64,000 nt of DNA from the NCBI GenBank assembly GCA_038025085.1, contig CM076144.1:16517501-16581500 (forward strand), written 5' to 3'. A program made the translations under genes and the position numbers. This stretch comes from Tetragonia tetragonoides. Lineage: Eukaryota; Streptophyta; Magnoliopsida; Caryophyllales; Aizoaceae. Below the pieces are notes generated by a model. That model had not been told where the DNA came from. It did no database searches and saw only the letters and a list, made by a program, of their open reading frames with translations. Position 1 is the stretch's first letter. Each line of letters starts with the position of its first letter. Positions 1-11,603 of this stretch are shown one piece after another.

Positions 1-105
1 TGAAGGGGAAAAAATCATTAACTTACTTTAAAAAATTGGTTATGTTATTGCATTCCAACACTTTATTGATTCCCAAAATCTGCAAAAGTAGGTAGCAAAA
101 TTAAT

Positions 106-108
<3 letters not shown>

Positions 109-191
<83 letters not shown>
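109..191. repeat. (AT)n microsatellite
   Basis: Uninterrupted AT dinucleotide run of about 83 bases. It lies in AT-rich sequence with no gene nearby. Confidence 0.95.
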
Positions 192-195
<4 letters not shown>

Positions 196-415
196 TTAAA
201 AAGCTTCTATATTTTTCAAGGTAAATAAACTTATCAAACCTTTTTACCAATGTGTAATCTTCTTCAATTTTTTGATTACCCTACAAATCAAAAAATTATC
301 ATCCATAAAGTTAAAATAACATAATTCATTCTTTATTACTTTCGAACACTTTATTGATCCTGAAATCAGCAAAATTATATAGCCGAACTAATAAATGAAT
401 ACAAAAACCTATTAC

Positions 416-621
416 TGTTGTGAACAAACTAAAGAGATAGAGAGTAGAGAGTAAAGGGGAACAAAGGGTATCTGTATTATTCACATGAGAGATATATATA
501 GTACAAGAGGAGCTAAGGTTTTGCTTGGAGAGCAAGAACCCTAGTACAATATATGGTAAGTATATATGTACAATATCTCTACAATATAGTGTACATCCAC
601 ATATGAATATATTTCATAACA
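416..621 (-). repeat. Probable LTR of a decayed copia-type element
   Basis: Read on the minus strand, the segment starts TGTTATGAAATATATTC and ends GTTTGTTCACAACA, giving the TG...CA ends of an LTR. Immediately before its minus-strand start is a purine tract, CCAAGGGGGAG, as expected of the polypurine tract before a 3' LTR. The adjoining sequence at 622-1250 has the 'cccactgggttttcctagcaaggtttt' type of 3' spacer that I associate with plant Ty1/copia elements. No matching second LTR or target duplication was found, so the element looks partial. Confidence 0.6.
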
Positions 622-1260
622 CTCCCCCTTGGATGTACATCACTAAACAAGATGCCTCGTTAAAACCTTACTAGGAAAACCCAGTGGGATAAAAAACTAG
701 TGAAGGAAAAAGAGTACATTCTTCAATACGCGTGAGATGTCGCCTCATTAAAAACCTTGCCTGGAAAACCCAGTGGGACAAAACCATGGCTAAGGGAAAA
801 AGAGTGCAGCGCATATTTTCTCCCCCTCATGACAATATCCGTCTAGATCTTCAAGTTGATGAATTGTGATCTTTAGTAGGAAATGTCTTCGTAATGGATA
901 AGAAATTTCAGTGTAACATATCACAATCTTTATGAATTCCTACATGTTTAGAAAATATGCTTCCAACAAATTTCATATTTCTCTTGAATATGGTGTACAT
1001 AGTACATACCTTTCATTCATATTGATATCATTTCAAACAATTGTTTATCCAACAAATAAAGTGAGGCATTAGAATAAAACTCACTAAATTCCATAATATC
1101 CTTGTCATGCTGCCTCATTAAAAACCTTGTTAGGTAAAACCCAATGGGATAAAACCTCAACGAAGGGAAAAAGAGTACAACCATTACTTCACCAAAACCT
1201 TTTCTAGGAAAACCCGATGGGAAAAACCTACGCAATAGGAGAAAAACGTGAAGTGCGTAA
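622..1260 (-). repeat. 3' internal region of decayed copia element, with a repeated cassette
   Basis: A cassette of about 65 bases occurs four times, near 652, 740, 1110 and 1185. On the plus strand it reads CCTCRTTAAAACCTT, then a GGAAAACCCAGTGGGA-type core, then AAGGGAAAAAGAGT. The copies have diverged to different degrees; the last is the poorest. No coding frame is preserved. This is probably the untranslated 3' spacer of the retroelement whose LTR is at 416-621. Confidence 0.6.
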
Positions 1261-4200
1261 AGTTTCATTCTTTAATAGCAATTTCACAATCTATGAGCGA
1301 TTTCCACAATTCCAAACCATTTAACATAAACCTTCTTCGGGAGATCTTTAGTAATACATATATAAACCTTCTACCTGAGGTCAATATCTTTCAGTGCTCA
1401 TATTTTTTATATCATCATGAAATATTTGTAATTTGGAAATGAGAGTAAATATTCTATGGTACTTCAGGACCATAAGAATCACCTATTTTATAACTATGGT
1501 ACTTCAGGACCATAAGAATCTCATTTTAAAAATCACCAATAGGTCATCAAAAATGCGATCTTAACATCAACTTTCTACCTTTGAGGATGTTCTAATGACT
1601 TTGTGATCGATAATCTCATATGCTCAAACTTGTGATTGAGACAATAAATAATTCATTCAAAACTCTCTTAAAGAGGTTTTGTATCTTGCATCACGTTATA
1701 TCCAAATCGTGAATGCTTTCCAACAATATATCTTGTCTCATTCTCATTGATATTACTTGAGACAAATAATTTATGTATGTCATCGATTCATGGACTTTTG
1801 TAACTTTGAATATCGGAGGTTCATATAATTTCAATATAAGCTCTTCGGGAGCTTTTCACTTATTCAAAGCTCCATATATACCATTACATATCCAACAAAA
1901 CATTTAGAGTCCTTTAGGAACTATAACTTCAATCCTTCTGGGATTGACATAGCATAGGAGTAAACATCTCCTTTTATAGGTTTCCACCTATAACATATGT
2001 AGTAACTTACACAAATACATTTCAATGAAAAATGTGTGCATGCATTATGAGATGAAATTAATAAAATAGTAATGTTAAATATATTGAAATAAGATATAAA
2101 ATATAGATACACGTATGATATATGACTTATAATCTATATGCACACAATGTATGACTCGATAATGTAAACTATACAGTTTGGATATCAAATCCATAATTTA
2201 ACTGGAATGCAGGTCCATGAGCTCATTTTCTATTTCCAATCAATAATACGTCGACATTTAGATGAAATTTATAAATATGATCCCCATTCATATGTCCATC
2301 GTATATTGCATATGCATATCGGTTTCATTATTTACCGGTATCAAAATATTAATTGTTGAAATGTCATAATCAACTTTATTATTTATCCATAAGTACTGGT
2401 AAATGATATCTGAATATTTTATTTGGGGTACCTTTTCCTTTTCCATATAGGCCATCTATTTGTGACTCAGATATCCATACCTCTTCAGGGGTATTCATAA
2501 GCTATAAAGCTTGTTTATATATCATAACTCTTCAAGAGTATCAACCAAACTGCACGATCTTGCCATGTTTGTATAATAGACTTTCATTAGGAACTGATCT
2601 TCAATTAATCTGAATGAAACTAAACTCATTATACTACACTTCAGGTGTATCAATTCTAATATAACTGGTAAGATATCTCAATTCTCACAACATGAATCTC
2701 TACAACCAATCCGTGCCTTGATATGCCTCCAAAAGGGTCATAGTTGCGACAGTCAAATCATAGAGTTTCGTGCTTGAATAGAGAGAGGTTTGAAATAAAG
2801 CTGGTATATATGTGTACGTGTATATGAACCTCAAGTTTATATCATGTCCTGAACTTCTGGTTCAGACGGGGATAAACATTCTACATACTTAATGTATGTA
2901 TTTGTTTTCTTCAACTTTCCTCTACTATTCTCCCCCTAAGCTGAAAAAAAAAACTCTATCTCATGGACAATTATAAATGGGCATTTCATTATATTGAAAT
3001 TCAGCTTAGATCCACCACATTCACATCTTATCTCGATGAGTTTCACTTTATTAGTTCTCTGGTGGAGAATAATAATTTTAGGGAGTCTGTAATTTGCAGT
3101 TGGTTATTTCTGTGCTCATATAATTTGCCCTATACAAGGATCAAATATTGATAAAAACGCTCAAAACATAATTTATAACGAACTTGCATAATACAATGCA
3201 ACTCATCTTTTAAGTGATCTTATGTCCACTTAATCTCACTTTATACAAGTTGCTATAAAGATCTCTTGTCTCTTTTCGAATCAAACTAATTTATTGTTCG
3301 AAACTATATATACTTCATCTCGTTGTCAGTCTTGCCTTTAAACATCATAGTAATAAAACACGAGAGAGTATGAGCACATTATCATATATTCATACAAGAG
3401 AAATTTCAGGTTCTCGGAATGGGTGTCTTCATACCCGGATGGCCTAAGCTGTCACATCAACAAAATATTTCACGTAACTAACTTCAGGCTAGTTTTTGCT
3501 CAATAATAATCAACTTTGACGTAGTCATTTACCCATGATTCTGACCAGATGTATGATGTGACAGAGATATAACTTATGTCTCTTTTCTAATGGCAAGACA
3601 TCTCATTTTCAGGGGAGATATAGTTCATGCTCTTCTAGAGCTTGTTCTCATCTTATTCATATAAATCTTTATGAACATATCATCTATCGATTGGATAGAA
3701 AATCTTTAATTATGCATAAGTCCATTGTCATAGTACAAGGTAATCAATATAATTAACACTTTGTGTTTCTTGCAGAAAAAAAACATGACCTTGTTTATCT
3801 CATATTTGAATGCGAATGTAATTTCAGTTCACATTCTATCTCCCCCTTTTCCATACATTCGTAGTAGGGAAAAAAATCCAAAACACAATCAAAATTATTG
3901 TCTCAGCAATAATTATATAAGGGCATCAGTTTTGAGCTTCATATGCATATTGAATATAAGTATTTTCCCAACTAATTTTGGACTTCATGCCAAAAATTAA
4001 TTTGTTGCATCATTGTGCTATCCAAATTGAACTTGCAACTTTTGGGAACTTCTGGCCCCAAGTTATATAAATTGTTGACTCAAGTGGATGCCATGTCAAT
4101 TTATAATCATGAACTTCAGGTCATGATAATTGACCATTATCTCCTTTATTTAATCAGAGACACACCTTTTGCAATATTTCGGATCACTATCAATAATTTA

Positions 4201-4400
4201 TTTTCTCATATCAATCTCCATGAGCATATACTTCCAAATCAACATTGGACTTCAGGCCAAATGATCATTTCGTCTTTGCAAAAAATTTACTAAATTTCAG
4301 TTTCATGGGACTTCTGGCCCAAACTTTCATGAACTACTGGTTCATTTATTCAATATAACATCAATACAATCATGAACTTCAGGTCATAATTGTGTTATCT
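1261..4400. repeat. Array of short hairpins with a near-constant loop
   Basis: No gene is visible. At least seventeen short inverted repeats are scattered here. Arms of 4-7 bases differ from copy to copy but pair within each copy, around a loop close to CTTCAGG or CTTCTGG. Examples are TATGGT/ACCATA (1455-1474 and 1495-1514), CTGAAC/GTTCAG (2849-2865), GAGAA/TTCTC (3398-3415) and ATCATGA/TCATGAT (4106-4127). The stretch probably belongs to the same decayed retroelement as 416-1260, but that assignment is inference. Confidence 0.6.
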
Positions 4401-5430
4401 TCCAATTTTTATCGCATTGGAGCTACCCCTCTGTGATCTGTAGAATCGCAACCATTGACTTATTTCATACTTGGGGTTTAAATTCATGAACATGACTTGT
4501 AATAATCGTCTCATGCTCATCACAAGCTTTCAAGACTTTCTTATATGTATACTTATATGGGTCTCAAACTTCATGCCTAAGTATGTAAGAACTTTTCTTG
4601 GCAAGATCTATCTCTTCTAAATTAAAAGAAATAAGTATACTTGTACTGAAATTTCAATCGCAAATCATGATAGAATCTCCTACTGATAGGTATATATACA
4701 AATATGTTCGACAAGAAAACTCAAATAAACCTATGTATATATATAGATCCACTCAAACAAAGCTTCATATGCTCAAACGTACTAATCAAATTTCACTATA
4801 TTCTATAGTAGGCCGTAACATACACATATAAACATACTAACAATTCATATGAAAGAAATATTGACATATCTCTAAAAAGTTATCAATACATATGTTCACG
4901 CCATGCATATAGTAAATGATGAGAAAAGACAAGCAAAATTTCTATGTACAATTAAATTGCAAAATTAAAATTTCCATGTGGCAAAGAACATATCAACAAA
5001 AGATCATGTAGAAAGAGTTAATCTATTCTAATATACATCGGTGACCAATGTGCCATGTGCTGTTAATCGATTTCTCCATGGAAGTAAGTCAATTAATGCA
5101 ATATCACCATATAATAACACTGTAAATATCAAAATTAGGGGAAATCAATCACTTATAGCCGATAATATAATATGCCTATGGATCAACTCAATCACTTATA
5201 GCCGATAAAAGCCATTAAAAACATACTCAGGACAATCGCAAAAATCATATAACTTGTATTTTGCCTGTATGATACAGATCAGTAGCTAAAACAAGAATTA
5301 TAATTAAAGACGCACAATAAACAAGCTACTAGTAATACGATGTGGTGCATGGTACAGTATACAGATCAGATTATCAAGATATGATCATCAAGTATTGAAC
5401 CAATTCGATCAAGATTATTAGGAAAGTCCA
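4401..5430. other. No recognisable feature
   Basis: AT-rich sequence with no convincing exon, RNA gene or transposon end. A short direct repeat, CAATCACTTATAGCCGATAA, occurs at about 5147 and 5189. Confidence 0.5.
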
Positions 5431-5433
5431 TAC

Positions 5434-5535
5434 CTTGGCCACTTGAACAATATCGTAGTAATAGTCAACAAAGAAATACCATGTCCAATATGGACCCATG
5501 AGAAAAGCATAGAACCTCACCTTAGTTGTCAATCT
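5434..5535 (-). pseudogene. Exon of an unidentified membrane-protein-like gene, split by the copia insertion
   Basis: On the minus strand an open segment encodes a very aromatic, probably membrane-associated stretch (it includes FYAFLMGPYWTWYFF) and ends at a good donor, AAG|GTATGG (donor at 5433-5428). Its 5' end lies across the copia element. Removing the element and one AATCT copy joins this segment to 11603-11597, directly after an acceptor-like TTATTTATAG. That predicts a 109-base exon with the element inserted seven bases inside it. I do not recognise the family, and no other exon was found nearby. It could be a real gene broken by the element, or an older gene fragment. Confidence 0.4.
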
Positions 5536-6228
5536 TGTTGGAAATGAAGCTAAACAAGCTTCATGAAGCTTGGTATGCTTCAAAGAAAGTTCTTGAAAAG
5601 CCTTGTTCACAAAACACAAATTGTCCCACATAGGTAGAGAAAGGAAAGAGAAGAGACTTTATATATTGTTGTGGACTTTTAGTCTTTGAACTAAGAGTCA
5701 AGGGAAGACTCTTCCTCCACACACGCGCGCGCGCGCGCGCCGCCGCCGCCGTCCGGCCGGGCGAGGGTGTGGGTTGGGCTCTTTTTATTCTCGGCTCAAT
5801 ATTTTTCCGACCGTTTTGTGTCCGTTGAGCTTCTGATTCAGTAACCGTTTCTTCATTACTATCACAATAAAATCCCACGATCACAGCTCCCCATTTAATT
5901 CATTGATCAGTTACTGATTCTAATAGCTCTATATATTCACCAAAAACCTCCAGCTCTGAGGGACAGAACAGACAGAAATCATCTCCTCTTCTCTTCTGTT
6001 ATCTCTTTTCTTGTGCTCTCTTCTCTTCGTTTGGCAGTAGTTCTGTTTACCCTCAAAGTCATTGCACCGTAGTACACCGGAGCATTGGCTGCCGTGTATC
6101 CCTGGAGGTCGGTTGCCGGAATTCCCTTGTGTACGTGTGGGGGCAAATTCGACTTTAGGGCAGTGATTCATCACGCCACGGCCTTTGTTACAGATAAGTT
6201 TGTTCCTTCATTAGCCTTGTTTCTAACA
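5536..6228 (+). repeat. 5' LTR of copia element
   Basis: 693 bases, starting TGTTGGAAATG and ending TTTCTAACA, matching 10890-11596. A GC-rich segment at about 5722-5765 contains a (CG)n run and CCG repeats and is the main length difference from the 3' LTR. Both ends are fixed by the LTR comparison together with the target duplications. Confidence 0.95.
5930..5936 (+). promoter_or_regulatory. Candidate TATA box in the copia LTR
   Basis: TATATAT lies 299 bases before the LTR end and would place transcription start near 5960. A second TATA-like run at about 5658-5665 is an alternative. Both are repeated in the 3' LTR. Neither has been tested. Confidence 0.4.
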
Positions 6229-6244
6229 TTCTAAAGTCGAATTT
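6229..6244 (+). promoter_or_regulatory. Primer-binding position with LTR complementarity and no iMet tRNA match
   Basis: The usual plant copia primer site, a TGGTATCAGAGC-like match to initiator methionine tRNA, is absent. Instead the 16 bases that directly follow the LTR are complementary to 6145-6160 inside the LTR: 14 Watson-Crick pairs ending with two G-U pairs at the LTR boundary. Only 24 bases separate the LTR from the gag start codon. The complementarity is seen directly; a role in priming is inference. It could instead be a packaging or dimerisation hairpin. Confidence 0.45.
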
Positions 6245-6252
6245 TTTTTATC

Positions 6253-9200
6253 ATGGCTACTGATGGAATTATTGGTAATGTTGATGTGAACGAATCTGTG
6301 CCTAATGTCACCCCTAATCAGACTATTATCATACCATCTACTTTAGTTCATGACGATACTGTTGTGCCTTATGTGAGTAACAATATGATAACTGCTGGTA
6401 CAACCCCTATGTTCCCAAATTTCTTCGTTCCTGATATGTCTAAGTTAGATCCGTTTGATGGGAAAAATTATAATATGTGGTCGGATAAGATGGAATTTTT
6501 CTTGGGACAAATTGGTGTTGAGCATGCTTTAGTTGTTGATAAGGCTCCTGTCAATTCCACTAGAGACTTTCAGAAGGATAATAGGACTTGTCGTGGTATG
6601 TTGTTGCATTACATGACCACATCCTTATACCAGATTTATAGTAAGATGAAATTGGCTAAGGAAATTTGGGATGCTCTTAAATTGAAGTATGGAACTGATG
6701 ACTTTGGGAAAGGGAAATATGCTTGTAGTAGGTGGCTTAAATTTGAGTTTGTTGATAGTAAGTCTATGTTGGATCAAGTTCATGAGTATGAAAATTTGGT
6801 GACGGAAATTCTTGCTGAAGGGATGAAAATCTGTGAGGTTTTTCAAGCTAACTGTTTGCTTGATAAATTGCCGAAATCTTGGGAGAATTATGTTCATTCT
6901 ATGAGGCACAAACAGAAAACTTTTACTCTCCAGGAGGTTGTATCTCACATCAAGATCGAGGAACAGAACCGGATCCAAGCCAAAGGAAAAACAACCGAAC
7001 ATTCGTCCTCTACTGCTAACCTTGTTGAACAAAAGAATTTTGCAGGTAGACATGACAGAAACAAGGGACCCAAAGGGAAAGGACCAAACCAACTACATGG
7101 CAAGATCCAGCCACAAAACTTCAAGAAGCCTTTCAAAGGCAACTGTTACAACTGTGGCAAGTATGGACATCCCGCTAAGGAGTGCAGAAGTGCTGCTGCT
7201 GTTGCTGTCAACAAACCCAAAGAGAACAAAGCCCAAGCTAACCTGACCGAGGATGTTATTGTTGCCATGGTGTCCGAGATCAACCTTGTTGGTAATACTG
7301 TTGAATGGATTTTGGACACCGGGGCAACAAGACATTGCTGTACCAACCGAGACATGTTCATGGAGTATGTCAATGGTGCTGAAGGAGAGTGTGTCTTCAT
7401 GGGTAACTCTAGCACTACTTCTGTTGCTGGTAAAGGGAAGGTTCTTTTAAAGCTTACTTCTGGTAAAACTATTGCTTTAACCAATGTTTTGCATGTCCCT
7501 GATATTCGCAGGAACTTAATTTCTGGCTCGTTGTTGAACAAAGCTGGGATTAAGTTAGCATTTGAATCTGATAAACTAGTACTCACCAAAAATGGTGAAT
7601 TTGTTGGGAAAGGTTTTTGTAATGGGGGGTTGTTTGTGTTGGATGTTGTGACTGAGATTAAAGCATCTACCTCTTCTGTTGTTTACATCGCTGAGTCTGT
7701 TTCATTATGGCATGCTAGACTAGGTCATGTGAATGTGGCATCCATTAAAAGGCTAAAACAATTTAGTCTTATTCCTGCATTTACCAATACTGATTTTACT
7801 AAATGTGAAGTATGCGTAGAAGCTAAACATCCGAAAAAACCCTACAATAAGAATGTGACTAGAACTTCCACGTTACTAGAACTTGTGCACACTGACCTTG
7901 GTGATTTTCATAGCCATGTTAGTAGAGGTGGTAAAAAGTATTATATTACGTTTGTTGATGATTATTCAAGATTTACCAAAGTGTATTTGCTGAGTTCTAA
8001 GGATGAGGCTGAGGATAAATTTCTCATCTATAAAGCCGAGGTAGAAAACCAACTAGACCGTAAAATAAAAAGGTTTAGGTCCGATAGAGGTGGAGAATAT
8101 GATTCAACACCTCTAAAAGTGTTTTGTGAGGCTAATGGAATTATTCACGAAATTACAGCTCCTTATGCTCCTCAACAAAACGGCATTGCCGAGAGGAAAA
8201 ATAGGACCCTCAAAGAAATGATGAATGCCATGCTTATTAGTTCGGGTATGCCTAATAACATGTGGGGGGAAGCTTTACTTTCTGCCTGCTTTATACTTAA
8301 TCGTGTTCCCCACAAGAAACTTGAGAAAACTCCATATGAGTTGTGGAAAGGTTTTGGACCTAACTTGAGTTACTTGAAAGTGTGGGGGTGCCTTGCGAAA
8401 GTCGGGATTCCTGACTTTCAAAGAAGCAAGATTGGACCCAAAACATTGGATGCTATATTTATTGGATATGCTAATAGTAGTGCTGCATATAGATTTGTTC
8501 TAAGAGATGGTTCTGGGTTTGGTGCTATTAAAGAGTCCCGTGATGCTGAATTTTTTGAGCATATCTTTCCTATGAAAGTAAATGAACAACGGGTCTTACC
8601 TGCTGCTGCATCTTCATTACCTTTACATGCCAATGCTTCGTCTAGTATAGAAGTTCAAGAGCCTAGGAGGGGTAAACGAATTAGGACTGAGAAAAGTTTT
8701 GGCCCTGATTATGTTACTGCTTTCTTAGCTGAAATTGATGTGCTAGATGAAACTTTTGTGCATGCGTATATTATTGAAGATGACCCTAGGAATTATGGAG
8801 AGGCCATGAGGTCAGTTGACTCTAGTTTTTGGCAAGAGGCCATAAACAGCGAGTTAGAATCCATTATGAGTAACAATACTTGGATTTTATCTGACCTTCC
8901 TCGGGGTTGTAAGGCACTCGGTAGTAAATGGGTGTTCCGAAAGAAATACCGAACTGATGGGACAATAGACAAATATAAGGCTAGACTTGTGATTCAAGGA
9001 AATTTTCAAAAGCAAGGACTTGATTATTTTGATACATATTCTCCTGTTACTAAAGTTGCTACTATTAGAGTTTTAATAGCACTTGCATCCATTCATCATC
9101 TTGTTGTGCATCAAATGGATGTTAAAACTGCATTTTTGAATGGTGATCTTAATGAGGAGATATACATGAGACAGCCCGAAGGTTGCGTAGTTCCTGGACA

Positions 9201-10332
9201 AGAACATAAGGTATGCAAACTCGTTAAGTCCTTGTACGGACTTAAACAAGCACCCAAACAATGGTATGACAAGTTTCATAGTACTATAATTTCTGATGGT
9301 TTCAAGGTGAATGATTCTGATGCTTGTGTTTATTCTAAATATGATGAGCATGGTTGCGTTATGATATGTCTGTATGTTGATGACATGCTCATTTTTGGTA
9401 CTAGTATTGATGTGGTAAACAAAACAAAATCCTTTTTGAAATCATGCTTTGATATGAAAGACATGGGTGAAGCTGATGTAATTCTTGGCATTAAAATTAC
9501 TAGAACTTCTGTGGGTTTAAGTTTGGATCAATCTCATTATGTTGAGAAAATTTTAAAGAAGTTTAAACAATTTGATTCCACTCCTGTCAAAACCCCATAT
9601 GATCCTAGTATTCATTTGAAAAGGAATAAGGGTGACAGTGTATCACAAGAAGAGTATGCTAAGATAATTGGAAGTGTTATGTTTTTAATGAACTATACTG
9701 GACCAGATATAGCATATGCTGTGAGCAGGTTGAGTAGATATACTCATAATCCCAATCATGAACATTGGAATGCCTTGATTAGATTGTTGAGATATTTGAA
9801 AGGTACTATGAATTGGGGTTTGCACTACAAGAATTTTCCGTGTGTTTTGGAGGAGTATTGCGATGCTAACTGGGTATCTGATAATGATGAAATTCATTCT
9901 ACCAGTGGCTATGTTTTTACTCTTGCTAATGCTGCTATATCTTGGAGATCCTCCAAACAAACTTGTATTGCTAAATCTACAATGGAATCTGAGTTTATTG
10001 CTTTGGAGATGGCAGGCCATGAAGCTGAATGGCTAAGAAGCCTACTTGCCGATATTCCATTGTGGGGGAGACCGACTCCATCCGTTTCCATGCACTGTGA
10101 TTGTCAAGCGGCCATAAGTGTGGCCCGCAACCATTCTTACAACGGAAAGAGAAGGCATATACGACTTCGGCATGAAATTGTTAAGAATCTGATCAGAGAT
10201 AATGTGATATCACTTGAGTATGTAAAGTCAGAGAGGAATCTTGCAGATCCTCTCACCAAAGGCCTTTGTAGAAAGATAGTGCTTGAGTCAGCACTAGGAA
10301 TGGGGCTTCAGCCCAGTGGGAGTGAATTGTGA
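6253..10332 (+). CDS. Copia gag-pol polyprotein, intact
   Basis: One open frame of 1359 residues encoding the structural and replication proteins of the retrotransposon. Gag occupies roughly residues 60-290. A CCHC zinc knuckle, [14 protein letters not shown], begins at residue 298. The protease active site DTGA begins at residue 355. The integrase zinc-binding motif begins with HARLGH at residue 487 and continues to CEVC. The integrase core has D548, D611 and E647, with exactly 35 residues between the last two, as in DD35E enzymes. Reverse transcriptase has YVDD at 1041-1044. RNase H starts near YCDANW at 1202. The methionine at 6253 is the first in frame after the LTR. The length is normal for a single-frame copia polyprotein and no motif is visibly damaged. 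The protein should assemble in cytoplasmic particles, with integration in the nucleus; this follows from family knowledge. Confidence 0.96.
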   Translation: MATDGIIGNVDVNESVPNVTPNQTIIIPSTLVHDDTVVPYVSNNMITAGTTPMFPNFFVPDMSKLDPFDGKNYNMWSDKMEFFLGQIGVEHALVVDKAPVNSTRDFQKDNRTCRGMLLHYMTTSLYQIYSKMKLAKEIWDALKLKYGTDDFGKGKYACSRWLKFEFVDSKSMLDQVHEYENLVTEILAEGMKICEVFQANCLLDKLPKSWENYVHSMRHKQKTFTLQEVVSHIKIEEQNRIQAKGKTTEHSSSTANLVEQKNFAGRHDRNKGPKGKGPNQLHGKIQPQNFKKPFKGNCYNCGKYGHPAKECRSAAAVAVNKPKENKAQANLTEDVIVAMVSEINLVGNTVEWILDTGATRHCCTNRDMFMEYVNGAEGECVFMGNSSTTSVAGKGKVLLKLTSGKTIALTNVLHVPDIRRNLISGSLLNKAGIKLAFESDKLVLTKNGEFVGKGFCNGGLFVLDVVTEIKASTSSVVYIAESVSLWHARLGHVNVASIKRLKQFSLIPAFTNTDFTKCEVCVEAKHPKKPYNKNVTRTSTLLELVHTDLGDFHSHVSRGGKKYYITFVDDYSRFTKVYLLSSKDEAEDKFLIYKAEVENQLDRKIKRFRSDRGGEYDSTPLKVFCEANGIIHEITAPYAPQQNGIAERKNRTLKEMMNAMLISSGMPNNMWGEALLSACFILNRVPHKKLEKTPYELWKGFGPNLSYLKVWGCLAKVGIPDFQRSKIGPKTLDAIFIGYANSSAAYRFVLRDGSGFGAIKESRDAEFFEHIFPMKVNEQRVLPAAASSLPLHANASSSIEVQEPRRGKRIRTEKSFGPDYVTAFLAEIDVLDETFVHAYIIEDDPRNYGEAMRSVDSSFWQEAINSELESIMSNNTWILSDLPRGCKALGSKWVFRKKYRTDGTIDKYKARLVIQGNFQKQGLDYFDTYSPVTKVATIRVLIALASIHHLVVHQMDVKTAFLNGDLNEEIYMRQPEGCVVPGQEHKVCKLVKSLYGLKQAPKQWYDKFHSTIISDGFKVNDSDACVYSKYDEHGCVMICLYVDDMLIFGTSIDVVNKTKSFLKSCFDMKDMGEADVILGIKITRTSVGLSLDQSHYVEKILKKFKQFDSTPVKTPYDPSIHLKRNKGDSVSQEEYAKIIGSVMFLMNYTGPDIAYAVSRLSRYTHNPNHEHWNALIRLLRYLKGTMNWGLHYKNFPCVLEEYCDANWVSDNDEIHSTSGYVFTLANAAISWRSSKQTCIAKSTMESEFIALEMAGHEAEWLRSLLADIPLWGRPTPSVSMHCDCQAAISVARNHSYNGKRRHIRLRHEIVKNLIRDNVISLEYVKSERNLADPLTKGLCRKIVLESALGMGLQPSGSEL

Positions 10333-10880
10333 TGGATACCCAACCTGGAACATATCCAGGTTCAATGAGGTCAAACGAAATCACAAAACAACTCCAGTCA
10401 TGTACTACAAACCCCATTCCTCTATAAAATGATGTACTATTTTTTCGTATACTGTCATGTGTGTGAGGTTGAGCATTTTAGCTCTTAATGGGTTCATAGC
10501 CTTGTAAGGTGGTGTGAGACAGTACACACTTGATGAACTCACCTATGTGAATGTGGGGGAATTGCCCGCCCCCTATGAGAGCATTTGGGCTAATGACTCT
10601 CTAGAGCTTTCACAGAAGTATCCAGGCACGTAAGGGGCTAACGTATATATGTTTTCGCGAGGGTAAATTTGATTTTGAGGTCAAACTAGTGCGCAATTTG
10701 TACTGAACAAATACCGTAAAAGGTTCAAGGAATTTTTTCCACCTAAATGGTTGTTGGGCAAACTTGTAAGCACAAGGTACTGATTCAAGTCCACAAGACA
10801 TTAGTATCGTAACGTGCGACCTCCTACTGCCATGAATCTTTTTCTACCATTCTTTTTCTACCATTCTTTCTTTGAATCAT
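10333..10880 (+). other. Copia 3' untranslated internal region
   Basis: Non-coding stretch between the gag-pol stop and the polypurine tract. Close to the tract, TCTTTTTCTACCAT is duplicated in tandem (about 10847-10868). No extra open frame, such as an env-like one, is visible. Confidence 0.7.
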
Positions 10881-10889
10881 GTGGGGGAT
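10881..10889 (+). promoter_or_regulatory. Polypurine tract of copia element
   Basis: GTGGGGGAT directly abuts the 3' LTR, the expected place for plus-strand DNA priming. Confidence 0.8.
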
Positions 10890-11596
10890 TGTTGGAAATG
10901 AAGCTAAACAAGCTTCATGAAGCTTGGTATGCTTCAAAGAAAGTTCTTGAAAAGCCTTGTTCACAAAACACAAATTGTCCCACATAGGTAGAGAAAGGAA
11001 AGAGAAGAGACTTTATATATTGTTGTGGACTTTTAGTCTTTGAACTAAGAGTCAAGGGAAGACTCTTCCTCCACACACGCGCGCCGCCGCCGCCGTCCGT
11101 CCGGTCGGTCGAGCCGGGCTCGGGCGAGGGTGTGGGTTGGGTTGGGCTCTTTTTATTCTCGGCTCAATATTTTTCCGACCGTTTTGTGTCCGTTGAGCTT
11201 CTGATTCAGTAACCGTTTCTTCATTACTATCACAATAAAATCCCACGATCACAGCTCCCCATTTAATTCATTGATCAGTTACTGATTCTAATAGCTCTAT
11301 ATATTCACCAAAAACCTCCAGCTCTGAGGGACAGAACAGACAGAAATCATCTCCTCTTCTCTTCTGTTATCTCTTTTCTTGTGCTCTCTTCTCTTCGTTT
11401 GGCAGTAGTTCTGTTTACCCTCAAAGTCATTGCACCGTAGTACACCGGAGCATTGGCTGCCGTGTATCCCTGGAGGTCGGTTGCCGGAATTTCCTTGTGT
11501 ACGTGTGGGGGCAAATTCGACTTTAGGGCAGTGATTCATCACGCCACGACCTTTGTTACAGATAAGTTTGTTCCTTCATTAGCCTTGTTTCTAACA
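10890..11596 (+). repeat. 3' LTR of copia element
   Basis: 707 bases, nearly identical to 5536-6228. Differences seen by eye are the rearranged GC-rich stretch at about 11080-11145, a C/T change near 11490 and a G/A change near 11549. It is followed at once by the AATCT target duplicate. Confidence 0.95.
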
Positions 11597-11603
11597 AATC
11601 TTG

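Larger units (their letters stand above)
5536..11596 (+). mobile_element. Complete Ty1/copia LTR retrotransposon
   Basis: A full-length element of 6061 bases with two LTRs, one open gag-pol frame, a polypurine tract and perfect five-base target duplications AATCT (5531-5535 and 11597-11601). The two LTRs differ by eye mainly in the length of one GC-rich stretch and a couple of substitutions, which suggests recent insertion. The domain order gag, protease, integrase, reverse transcriptase, RNase H is the copia order. The lineage within copia was not resolved. Because the frame is uninterrupted it may still be autonomous. Confidence 0.97.

Noticed and set aside
5561..6174. Minus-strand open frames inside the copia LTR (107 and 81 codons), repeated in the 3' LTR
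   Set aside because: They lie wholly within LTR sequence, differ between the two LTRs because of the GC repeat, and show no known domain.
6625..7589. Antisense open frames of 80-155 codons within the copia gag region
   Set aside because: They are shadows of the intact gag-pol frame and encode no recognisable domain.
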